Shown piece after piece: positions 38,243-47,345 of a DNA stretch of 64,000 bases. The DNA is taken from the NCBI RefSeq assembly GCF_029633865.1, contig NC_079214.1:24758873-24822872 (forward strand). The letters run 5' to 3'. Both the position numbers and the translations under genes were made by a program. This DNA comes from Lampris incognitus (Eukaryota > Chordata > Actinopteri > Lampriformes > Lampridae). The first letter of the stretch is position 1. Every line of letters starts with the position of its first letter. The notes under the pieces are model-generated. The model was given only the letters and a program-made list of their open reading frames with translations, ran no database searches and had not been told where the DNA came from.

Positions 38243-38946
38243 CTAACACAAGCTGTTTCTCGAGTCCCAATATGGCTGAACAGGAATTGGCACTTCCCGT
38301 CTGTGTTCTGGCCAGCCATGCTGAATTGTCTGTTGGAGACAGCTTAGCTCTTTTGTGCACTCCTGCAGTTCTGTGTACTTCTGGTCACTAACTGCAGCAA
38401 AGTTGGGCATGGAGACACACTCTAGGACATCCATCTCAGGCATGCTCTCTGGAAGCTGTGTTCTGGACAATGTGTCAGGCAGCTCCATGTCCTTTCATCT
38501 CCCGTACTTTACTGTTAAATCATACCATTGTAGTCGAAGATACATTCTCTGGATGTGCATGGGAGTAGACAGCAGTGATTTTTTTTAAAGATATCTTCTA
38601 GAGACTTGTGGTCATTGTATCCTGTGACATGCGTTCCAAATATGTAGTTGTGAAACTTGATGCAGGCATGCACAATGGAGAGCATCCCCTTTTCAATATA
38701 GTGTGTTTCTGCATCAGATAGTGACCTGGATGAGAAGGCAATGGGGTGACTGTCCTACACCAAAACCGCTCCTAGTCCACTGATGCTGGCATCACAGTAT
38801 ATTTCAACAGGCTTTGCATGGTCGAAAAACTTCAGCACTGGAGGATGCGTGCACAACTCCTTGAGTTTGTCAAAAGCTTGCTGCTATGCTGGCTGCCATG
38901 CAAACTCCACATTGCTCTTGAGGAGCTGACACAGCGGAGCATCTTC
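38243..38946 (-). pseudogene. pol: RNase H / linker remnants of the Mag-like element
   Basis: A short open frame 38488-38243 reads MELPDTLSRTQLPE, the conserved ADTLSR-like end of the RNase H/tether region. Sequence between it and the RT frame still aligns with gypsy RNase H but is split by stops. No complete catalytic set could be followed. Confidence 0.6.
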
Positions 38947-39686
38947 TTAACTGAGGTTTGGTATGAATTTTGACAGGTACGTTACAAAGCCCAAAAAGCG
39001 GTGGACACCATCTTTGTCTGTTGGCGGCGACATGTACTGTACTGCCTCAATTTTCACAGGGTCTGGTTTCAGTCCATCTGCTGTTATAAGATGTCCCACA
39101 TATGGCACTGCTGCTTGACGAATGTGACATTTGTTGAAGTTGAGCCTCAGATTGTAGCTCGTTGCTCTCTCGACTACTCTGCACAGGATTGCATTGTGCT
39201 CCTCCACTGTAGGGGCTGCTATGAGAATATCATCCATCACAATGACGATTCCTCCGATGACCTCGAGCATTTCGTCCATGATATATTGGAAAATTTCTGG
39301 TGCGCATTTTAATCCAAAGGGGAGTCTCATCTGTACCTTCCAATCGGTGTATTGAAGGTCGTGTGAAAGGATGATGCTTCATCCAGCGTTATCTGAAGAA
39401 ATCCAGATTTAGCATCCAGCCTTGAGAAGACCTTGGCACCAGGTATGGTGGAAACAACCTCCTCTATGGCTTGCATGGGGTGGCGCTCCCTCTTTATGAC
39501 TTTATTTAAATCACTTGGATCTATGCAGAGTCTTAACTTGCCACTACGCATTACGACTACCATAGAGCTCACCCACTCTGTAGGTTGGTCAACTTTGGCG
39601 ATGTAGCCATCTTTCTCCATTTCATGTAATTTCTCCACTATCTTTTCTCTGAGTGTGGCTTGTTGGCGGCGGACAGGATGGACCAC
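38947..39686 (-). pseudogene. pol: Reverse transcriptase of the Mag-like element
   Basis: Two adjoining open pieces on the minus strand. 39686-39327 has VEKLHEMEKDGYIAKVDQPT, VVVMRSGKLRLCIDPSDLNK and VFSRLDAKSGFLQI. 39330-38947 has MRLPFGLKCAPEIFQ and the catalytic segment VIVMDDILIAAP, where the usual Tyr/Phe before xDD is Val-Met-Asp-Asp. A frameshift separates them near 39330. This is the DNA polymerase of the element. Confidence 0.85.
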
Positions 39687-39899
39687 GGCCTTTGCATCTG
39701 GATCAAATTTGATTGTGTATGTACCTGGGAGGGTTCCAGTGGTGCGTGTCAGTTCTTGGAACTCATCAAGTCCAGCTGGTACACTCTGTGTTGGAATGGC
39801 GACATCAGTACTGCTCGATTTGGTTTTTTTTTCAGTAGTGTTTTTAGTGAAGCTAGATAAACAATCAGGCCTAAAGCCTCAGCTGTATCACCACTGAGT

Positions 39900-40465
39900 A
39901 CATTTTCCTATGCAATGTCCACAATTTCAAACTCTGCGCTCACTTCACACTTATTGTGTTTGATCAGTAGATCAACTGCAGCGACAGGCTTTAGCTTGTT
40001 GTTGGAATAGAGCTAAGTACTGTGGTACAGCATTTTAGTTCCCCTGTGTGTATGAGGAACTGGTATATATCTAGGGTCAGTGTATTGCATTTGGCACCTG
40101 TGTCAATCCTGAACTGCACTTCCTGAGACAGAATTTCCAAGTTTACTTTCCATTTGTCATCTGCAGGACTATCAGTCTGTGTCAGATTTATGTGCAGAAT
40201 TTCATCATCTACTGAATCCTGACTTGGCTCAACACTTAACTGAATTTACTGCATGTTTGCGACACACAGCCACCCAGCGATTATGGCGTCAATCAACATG
40301 TCATCTGGGTCAGCGTACTCACAATCCATGAGTATGAGTCTCAAATCCATAACAAAACTTTCACTTGGTCCTTGTTTTTTTTGTTTGAAACGATGCCTGG
40401 CTATTCGCTTATTTTTTCGATCACGGATGAATAGGCTTGGCAGCCCTTGGCTAACTGGTCGGACC
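39900..40465 (-). pseudogene. Gag C-terminus and protease remnants of the Mag-like element
   Basis: On the minus strand, RIARHRFKQKKQGPSESFVM and DPDDMLIDAIIAGW (about 40420-40265) match the Gag matrix/capsid end of K02A2.6-like elements. After a stop, VQFRIDTGAKCNTL (about 40110-40070) is the aspartic protease DTGA site. The zinc knuckles are missing between the two, so there is a deletion as well as stops. Confidence 0.65.
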
Positions 40466-40520
40466 CTTTAGTCGACTGGTTAACTTTGTCGCCCGCGGTG
40501 CGGGAAATCTGAGTTCGCGT
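40455..40520 (+). mobile_element. tRNA-related segment (SINE head or tRNA pseudogene)
   Basis: TAGTCGACTGGTTAA fits a pol III A box, CCCGCGGTGCGGG could form an anticodon-type stem, and GAGTTCGCGTCCCGGC resembles a B box with one changed base. A similar AACTGGTCGGACCCTTTAGT stretch precedes it. It directly abuts the truncated 5' side of the gypsy element. A true tRNA gene is unlikely because the acceptor stem does not close. Confidence 0.45.
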
Positions 40521-40524
40521 CCCG

Positions 40525-40819
40525 GCTGTGACGGTCTGGCCGGGCTGCCCCTCAAATTCGCTACGCTACGAAAGCGAGGACAGAGCCAATAGGAACGGAA
40601 ACAAATTCAGAGGTTCTTGTCAGAGACAGAGTGAAAGTAAGGGACTTAATAGAAACACACCAGAAGGCCAGATAGTGACAAGGTTTAGTAGGGTTTGTAA
40701 ACCTGTAGTAAGTCTGGATATGTAAGTGTAATGTAATGTCCTGCGAAAGACGTAAAGTGGAAACTTTAATATACATTGTGCTAAATAGAATGAAATTTAA
40801 GAGGAATTAGAAATGTTGT
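40525..40819 (+). repeat. LTR-like sequence, left part (host of the copia insertion)
   Basis: Non-coding sequence continuous, once the copia element and its GTTGT duplication are removed, with 50468-50885. The right part has LTR features (AATAAA and a terminal CA). The exact left end is undefined. Confidence 0.35.
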
Positions 40820-41123
40820 TGTTAACATGTATAAAAACTGTGTACTCTGTGGCGCGAATTTCACTTACGGGTGTTTTGTATTTTGTACTGTTTGTACCTT
40901 ATGAGCCACCGTAGGTTCAGCGGTGATGTAATCGCGCAGTCTGGCGTGTGCACTTGTACACTGTGTGCATGAGATAAAAAAGCGCGGTGGATGTGAGCGC
41001 TGTATAAAAGTGAATGCAAATGCATTGTGAAGAAAGAAAATAAATTCACCATCGTTGTTGAAAACAAGTCTGTTTATTTGTAAGTACGCAAAGTATAATC
41101 CGCTGAAGAAAAACACCTCAACA
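40820..41123 (+). repeat. 5' LTR of the copia element
   Basis: 304 bp from TGTTAACATG to CACCTCAACA, matching 50153-50467. GTATAAAAG near 41000 is a TATA-like promoter signal, and AATAAA near 41037 a polyadenylation signal. Confidence 0.93.
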
Positions 41124-41137
41124 GGTTTTGGGCCCAG
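41124..41137 (+). promoter_or_regulatory. Primer-binding site resembling an internal tRNA-iMet site
   Basis: GGTTTTGGGCCCAG directly follows the LTR. It is complementary, with one mismatch, to the anticodon-stem side of vertebrate initiator tRNA-Met (CTGGGCCCATAACC) and not to a tRNA 3' end. Drosophila copia is known to prime from a cleaved half of tRNA-iMet in the same region. Confidence 0.7.
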
Positions 41138-41336
41138 GGATTTCAAGTAAGCAGACAAAATTCGGAAGAAGTTTACAGCGTAGCTTAAACGAATGGACGG
41201 TGCTAAAAGGCTAACGTTATTTCCGAAAAAGTAAACGGGTTAGCAAAATAGCACGGTGGCTATATTAGCGGGAAAACTTCAGCTAATAGCCATACAGTAC
41301 GGCGCCTAGTTTAGCAGGGAAAAGTTCGGCTAATAA

Positions 41337-42350
41337 GTGCATGCAGCAAGCGGGCTACCGGCGGTGAATAACGGTGGAGACGACACGCTAGCAAGATGGC
41401 TAACAGCATCTCAGAGCATGTCATCGCAACTCATCTTCGATGGAAAGGAAGATAAGTATGACATTTGGGAAATGAGATTCCTTAGTCATTTGCATTCGTT
41501 AAAATTAAAAGACACTATCTTGCATGAGCCTGGCGCAGAAGGAGACGCAGTTAAGTTAGCTGAAGACTTAAAAAGGAATGATGACTGCTATGCTGAATTA
41601 GTGAGATGCATAGATGATAAACGCATTTCCCTGATCCGTCATGACGCGCCAGATGATGGCAGAAAAGCCTTAAAAATATTAAAAGAACATTATTCGGGTA
41701 GAAGCCAGCCGCGGATAATTAGCTTGTATGCTACGCTGTCGAGACTCCGCATGGGTGACAACGAAACGGTCACCGATTACCTTATAAGGGCAGAGGACCC
41801 AAAGGAGTTGAATCAAGTGCAACTGGATATATATACCAAGTCCAGTTGCACTTGATTCAACTCCTTTGGATAACCATGACCTGGATGAATGAGAACATTC
41901 ACAGACAAGGGCAGAGGACGCTATTTCAGCTTTAAGGGACGCGGGAGAAGCCATGAGTGAGGGACTGCATAGCCAGGATCCTAGAAGGGCTCCCTCCCTG
42001 ACTTTTTCAAGCCGCTTGTAGTTCATGTCACGCAGAATGAGGACAGCGTAACCTTCACAGATTTCAAGAGAAGGCTGAGAAACTACGAGGAGGCTGAAAG
42101 AAGGAGCGCAGCTGACAGCACGGGCAACGTGATGAAGACGGCGACACGACAAGGCCGGCCTTCTACCAAAAGTCCAGGTAATAACAAAAGGGAAGAAACA
42201 GCGAGCGTCACATGTTACAGGTGCGGAAGAAAAGGACACAAAGCGAAGGGCTGCAAAGCAAAACTGGCGCAATTACTGCAAGAGGGACAACCACGCCGAG
42301 TCCATGTGCAGAAGAAAAGGACAAGACGATGCCAGAAAAGTGTTCGACGA
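41337..42350 (+). pseudogene. gag: Gag of the copia element
   Basis: The capsid part starts near 41337, with LIFDGKEDKYDIWEMRFLSH at about 41430-41490 and a SRLRMGDNETVTDYLIRAED block near 41740-41797. It is cut by a Penelope-like hairpin insert (41799-41906). After the insert come EDAISALRDAGEAMSEG-like codons and, near 42209, the zinc knuckle CYRCGRKGHKAKGC (C-x2-C-x4-H-x4-C). A second Cys/His cluster (YCKRDNHAESMC) follows in a different frame, so an indel lies near 42265. Confidence 0.82.
41799..41906. mobile_element. Penelope-like hairpin fragment inserted in copia gag
   Basis: A 108-bp insert flanked by a 13-bp duplication AAGGGCAGAGGAC (41786-41798, 41907-41919). Its first part is a perfect 29-bp inverted repeat (41799-41827 and 41841-41869, CCAAAGGAGTTGAATCAAGT at the left start) with a 13-base loop. 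Its second part (AACCATGACCTGGATGAATG, AGAACATTCACAGAC) resembles sequence found downstream of hammerhead-like motifs in fish Penelope-like elements. The inverted start suggests aberrant template switching during insertion. Confidence 0.65.
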
Positions 42351-42843
42351 GGATGAGGAGTTCGACGACCAGGACCACGTCTTTAAAGCAAAGCATCGCA
42401 AAGAGGAGAGAAACGACATCCCACAACGGAAGCCCTCGAACAAGTTGAAGATGAAAGGCATCATGGTGGACGGCGGCGCAACGTCGCACATTATTAATGA
42501 CATAAAGAAGTTCATCAGCTTCGACAGCTCATTCAAGCCGGGCAGCCATTCGGTCGAGTTAGCTGATGAAACAAAATGCAGCGGGATGGCCCAGCGCAGA
42601 GGAACGGCGTTGATCTACCTACGAGGCAGCGAGGGGAAACAACACAGAGCGCAGCTGCGAGACGCTGTGTACATGCCGTCTTACCCCTCTGACATCTTTT
42701 CTGTCGCCAGGGCTACAAATGGAGGAGCGACGATCACATTCAGAAAGGGGGACAGCTACATGGTCACCAAAAACGGTAACACTTTCAACATATATGAAAA
42801 TGGTAACCTGTACTACTTACCTAGCTTTGATGAAAATGCAGAC
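42304..42843 (+). pseudogene. pol: Protease / start of Pol of the copia element
   Basis: Open frame with KMKGIMVDGGATSHIIND near 42447-42500. This is the copia-type aspartic protease site, where DTGAT is written DGGAT. It runs on through a VARATNGGATITFRKGD block and NLYYLPSFDENADH, i.e. the start of the GAG-pre-integrase region, before the gypsy element cuts in at 42849. The distal codons of the open frame (to 42921) are LTR sequence. Confidence 0.82.
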
Positions 42844-42848
42844 CATTG

Positions 42849-43048
42849 TGTTATGTATGCACACATCGACAGTGCTGCATTTGATTTGGTGCTGTTCTAT
42901 TGTGCTGGGATCGATTGGTGATGCCTGCCGGCTCTGGGTTGTTTGATCGGGTCTGCCTTTGATGCTGTGTAAGTCTAAATAAAGAATGCCACGGAGAGGT
43001 TGTGTCGAGCGACAGCGCTGTGTCCTGACGTGATTTAAAAATACAATA
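42849..43048 (+). repeat. 5' LTR of the nested gypsy element
   Basis: 200 bp from TGTTATGTATGC to AAAATACAATA, matching 47104-47303. AATAAA at about 42979 is the likely polyadenylation signal. Confidence 0.93.
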
Positions 43049-43049
43049 T

Positions 43050-43064
43050 TGGCGACGAGGATGG
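43050..43064 (+). promoter_or_regulatory. Primer-binding site (tRNA-Ser)
   Basis: TGGCGACGAGGATGG follows the LTR by one base. It is complementary to the 3' end of vertebrate tRNA-Ser(GCU) with CCA. The gag start codon (ATG 43061) overlaps it. Confidence 0.85.
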
Positions 43065-46000
43065 CTGATATCTCTCTCCCACCACCTGCCCCCTTCCTGG
43101 CATTACCTGGCGAGCCTCCGGTACCATGGACTCGCTGGCTACATAGTTTTGAAAATTACATCATTGCCTCAGGGCTCGACGACGTGAGCCAGGCTAGGAA
43201 GACGGCTCTGTTGCTACACTGCTTGGGAGCAGAGGGTCATCGTGTGCTCGGGTCTCTGGGGAACGTCACAAGCTTTGCCGAAGCTGTGGGACTTATGAGC
43301 ACCCATTTCGCTGCTCCACAGAGTGCCCTCCTTCGGCGATTTATATTCCGTCAGCGACACCAACTGCCTGGTGAGTCTGTGCGGCAGTACGTAGCCAATT
43401 TGCGAGGGCTAGCTAGCTCATGCAAGTTTGGCGCGCTTCAGGACGAGATGGTTCGCGACCAGCTAATCGAACATACCAACAACGCAAAGGTGCGTGAGAC
43501 TCTCCTGCTGGAAAAAGACGATCTGCTGCTGTCCAGAGCAATTACCATCGCACTACAGGTTGAGGGAGCAGCTGAGTGTGCTGCTATGCTAAATACACAG
43601 CAAGTGGCCACCTCCAGTCAAGCTGCCAACGACTCCTCCCTCTACTCACGGCTGCCCCTCGGGACGCAACCCAGCCAGAGCGAGGCGGGCGCCGACTCCA
43701 CTGGGGACGTCTTGCAACTGCAACGACGGCGTTCTCGGCCCCGCCCTCAACAGTCCTGTGGTAACTGTGGGTCTCGGTCTCATGTTTCAAGGGCTCAGAA
43801 CTGCCCTGCCCGTGGCCAGACATGCCGTAGCTGCGGTAAGCACAATCACTTTGCCAACGTCTGTCGATCTTCCCCGGCTGGGTCAGAGGGCCACACCCCC
43901 CAGTCTTCAACCGCCGTCATTCACAAGGTGAGCTCTGGGCCAGTGTCATTCAAATCATGCACAGTCAACATTAATGATGTGTGCATCCCCCTGCTGTTGG
44001 ACACCGGTGCAAGTGTGTCTCTCCTGAATGTTGATACCTACAGTCAATTTTTCGGTTCACTGCCACTGTCCGCACCCTCAGCTGTCCTCTGTGGGTATGG
44101 TGACTCCAAAATCGATCTGGTTGGCTCTCTCCAAGTGACTGTCCGCTATGGAACCAAGCTGGTGCCCAATGCAGTTTTTCATGTGGCACGCCGTGGGGCC
44201 AACCTGATGGGCCTGGACCTGTTCTCCGCTCTGGGGTTCTCCCTCTTAGACACAAGGGGGGCAGCAATCCTGACTGTCGCCACACCTTGGCAGCAGAAGT
44301 GGCCATCGCTGTTTATGGGGCTGGGCTGCCTCTCCGCCTTCACCCATCAACCTCTCCTCAACCCTGCTGTGAAATCTGTCATCCAACCACTGCGCCGCAT
44401 CCCGTTGGCTCTCCGTGATGGGGTCTCCGCCGAGCTGCAACAACTGCTGGAAGCTGGCATCATTGAACCGGTGGACGCGTCACCTTGGGTCTCAAACCTC
44501 GTGGTGGCTAAGAAGAAGTCGGGGGGCCTGCGTGTCTGCGTCGATCTACGTGCAGTAAATAAGGCAGTGGTCCCTGATAAGTATCCACTGCCCACCTCAG
44601 AAGAACTCACTGCTCAGTTCTATGGCTCTGAGGTGTTCTCCAAGCTCGACCTCAGACAGGGGTACTTACAGGTGCCCCTCCACCCCAGCAGCCGAAACCT
44701 CACAGCCTTTGTGACACATGCAGGAGTGTTTCGCTACACCAGGATGCCTTTCGGTCTCAGCTCCGCCCCTAGCTGCTTCCAGAAAATCATGGTCTCCGTG
44801 CTGGCTGGCATACTGGGCGTGGCCATTTATCTGGACGATATAGTGGTACACGGGCCCACCAGTGAAATCCACGACAAGCGCCTTAACATGGTCTTCGCAG
44901 CCCTGTCCAAGCACAAGCTAACTCTCAATGCTGAGAAATGTGTCCTCTCTGTGCCAGCCATCGACTTCGTGGGGTTCCGGCTGTCAGCGAGCGGTGTAAC
45001 TCCACTACAATCCAACGTCCCTGAGCCCAGCTCGGCCGCCCAGGTCGCCTCCTTCCTGGGTATGACAAGTTACTACCTGAGGTTTCTTCCCCAGTACTCT
45101 GCGACCACAGCCCCCCTGCGCCAGCTGCTGCGTAAGGACGAGCCATGGGTGTGGTCAAAGGCATAAAGTGACGCTGTGCGTGATCTCAAGACTCAACTGA
45201 CTTCACCACCAGTGTTGGCTCACTTTGACATCTCCAGCTCCACCTTTGTGACCTGTGACGCATCAGCCACAGCGATAGGGGCCGTGCTGTCTCAAACCCA
45301 GAACGGTGTGGAGAAGCCCATTGCCTTCGCCTCCCGTGCCCTCAACCTGACCGAGCAGCGGTACTCCGTGGGTGAGCGTGAGGCGTTAGCCTGTATCTGG
45401 GCTTGTGAAAGGTGGCACCTCTACCTCTATGGCCGCTCCTTCACCCTCAGGACAGATCACCAGGCCCTGACAGCGCTGCTGTCCACATCTGGGACAGGCC
45501 ACAAACCCCTGAGGCTGCACCGCTGGTCTGACCGCCTCCGCCAGTACAACTTCAGCCTGCAGTTCACCCCAGGCAGAGACAATGTTGTCGCCGACCTGCT
45601 CTCTCGCTCTGTCTCCACCCCAGCTCCACAGACGGACACTGACTGTGTGGAAAAGGACATTGTCCAAATGCTACACACACCCCTCCAGGCCACTGTCTCT
45701 CTGCAGGAGCTGAGGGCAGCCTCCGAACAGGACCCTGTCCTCTCCCAGCTCCGCACCTACATCCAGAACGGCTGGCCTCACAAGGTCCCAGAGGAGCTGG
45801 CTGCGTTCGCCCGAGTCAGACAGGAGCTCTCCTGCTGGAACGATACCTGCGTGGCACGTGGGTTTTGCACAGTGGTCCCAGCTGCTCTCCGTGCACGTGT
45901 TTTGAATACGGCGCATGAAGGCCACCTGGGCATTGTGAAACTGAAACAGCGCTGCCGAGACCTGGTGTGGTGGCCGGGGATAGACAGAGATATTGAGGCT

Positions 46001-47080
46001 CTGGTGAAGGACTGTTCTGCCTGCCTTGTGAGTGGCAAGACTGGCCACCAGGCTCCCCCACCCCTGCAACCTCTCGCCTGGCCCTCTCAGCCCTGGGAAC
46101 ACCTGCAGTTGGACATTTGTGGTGAGATCCATGGAGTTCCCCACCACCAACGCTTCATGGTGGTCGCCTACGATCTACACTCAAAATGGCCTGAACTCAC
46201 CACTTCCGGCACTGTGACCTCACAGATCATCATCGACTTCCTGGACTCTCTTTTCTCTCGCTGGGGCCTCCCAAAGGCCATCACCACTGACAACGGCCCT
46301 CAGCTGGTCTCTGCTGAGTTCACTGCTTATCTCGAAAGCAAGGGCATCCGTCATATACGCACTGCGTACTACCACCCCCAGGCCAATGGCGGCGTTGAAT
46401 GTTTTCACCAGTCACTGAAGAACGGCCTCAGAGCACACATGGCCCAAGGGTGCTCTTTCACGCAGGCCATCCGTCACACTCTGCTGCACTATCGGGCCAC
46501 ACAGCACTCGACCACAGGCGTCTCCCCAGCCTCTCTCATGCTAGGCCGGGAACTGTGCATGCCCCTTGACAGGCTCCGCCCCTCCACACCTCAGGCACCT
46601 CCCTCCGGGGTCAGAGCCTCAGTCACTCGTCAGCAGACGTGGATGAAGCAACGGTTTGACCAGTCAAAACGAACCAGGGTGCCAGACATCAATGTGTCAG
46701 ACTGGGTCAGGGTCCGCAGGCCCCACAGGGACAATAAAATGGCTTCATACTGGTCCTCTCCTCTCCAAGTCACCCGTCAGCTGGGCCCAGCCACTTACCT
46801 CCTCAGCGATGGCACTCGGTGGCACTCCAGTCGTCTACGGAAGGTGTCAGCTCCGCCACACACAGCTGGTGACACAACCATAGCCATTCCCTCAGCATGG
46901 CGAGACGCCCCGGGGCTTCATGCAGCTCCTACACGGGCCCCAGACATTTCTGGGCCTCAGCTTCCCCTGCCATCTCCCTCCCCACCTCGGCCTGCCCAGC
47001 CTCAGGCCGCCCCGCGACCTGTTCGCACACGTTTACGCCCTGGCCACCTAGAGGACTTTGTGTCAACCTTTCATGTTTGA
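43061..47080 (+). pseudogene. gag-pol: Gag-Pol polyprotein of the nested gypsy element (one in-frame stop)
   Basis: One frame of about 1,340 codons, broken only by TAA 45164-45166. ATG 43061 is chosen over the upstream TTG. In order: Gag (LPGEPPVPWTRWLHSFENYI), two zinc knuckles near 43758-43870 (CGNCGSRSH, CRSCGKHNHFANVC), protease LLLDTGASVSLLN near 43992, and RT with LRVCVDLRAVNKAVV and YLDDIVVHG near 44827. After the stop come RNase H (VTCDASATAIGAVLSQ), integrase HHCC (HEGHLGIVK, CSACL) and a complete DDE set (LDICGEI, TTDNGPQLV, GGVECFHQ). The stop lies between RT and RNase H, so RNase H and integrase would be lost. Confidence 0.92.
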
Positions 47081-47103
47081 AATCCTGCCGGGGGGGGGGG
47101 GAA

Positions 47104-47303
47104 TGTTATGTATGCACACATCGACAGTACTGCATTTGATTTGGTGCTGTTCTATTGTGCTGTGATCGATTGGTGATGCCTGCGGGCTCTGGGTTGTTTG
47201 ATCGCGTCTGCCTTTGTTGCTGTGTCAGTCTAAATAAAGAATGCCACGGAGAGGTTGTGTCGAGCGACAGCGCTGTGCCCTGACGTGATTTAAAAATACA
47301 ATA
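47104..47303 (+). repeat. 3' LTR of the nested gypsy element
   Basis: 200 bp matching 42849-43048, preceded by a run of 12 G ending GGGGA (the polypurine tract) and followed by the CATTG duplication. Confidence 0.93.
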
Positions 47304-47345
47304 CATTGTAAAGCATGTTAAGATGTACAAACATGGCATGAGATA

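Larger units (their letters stand above)
36522..40465 (-). mobile_element. Mag-like Ty3/gypsy element, 5'-truncated (minus strand)
   Basis: Minus strand order from 40465 down: Gag remnant, protease remnant, RT, RNase H remnant, integrase, C-terminal tail, 3' LTR. No 5' LTR or N-terminal Gag is present; sequence changes to a tRNA-like segment at about 40470. Protein blocks resemble the K02A2.6-like (Mag/SURL) group common in fish. Stops and shifts between blocks make it inactive. A LINE tail is inserted near 36965-37203. Confidence 0.82.
42849..47303 (+). mobile_element. Mag-type Ty3/gypsy element nested in copia
   Basis: Two 200-bp LTRs, a 5-bp duplication CATTG (42844-42848, 47304-47308), a tRNA-Ser primer site, a single gag-pol frame with one stop, and a poly-G polypurine tract (about 47088-47101) before the 3' LTR. 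About 7 differences between LTRs by eye indicate a younger insertion than its copia host. Use of tRNA-Ser fits the Mag clade. Confidence 0.94.

Noticed and set aside
40455..40520. A functional tRNA gene
   Set aside because: A- and B-box-like sequences exist, but the acceptor stem does not close and the B box is changed.
42849..42921. C-terminal extension of the copia protease frame
   Set aside because: These codons are in the gypsy 5' LTR that inserted at 42849.
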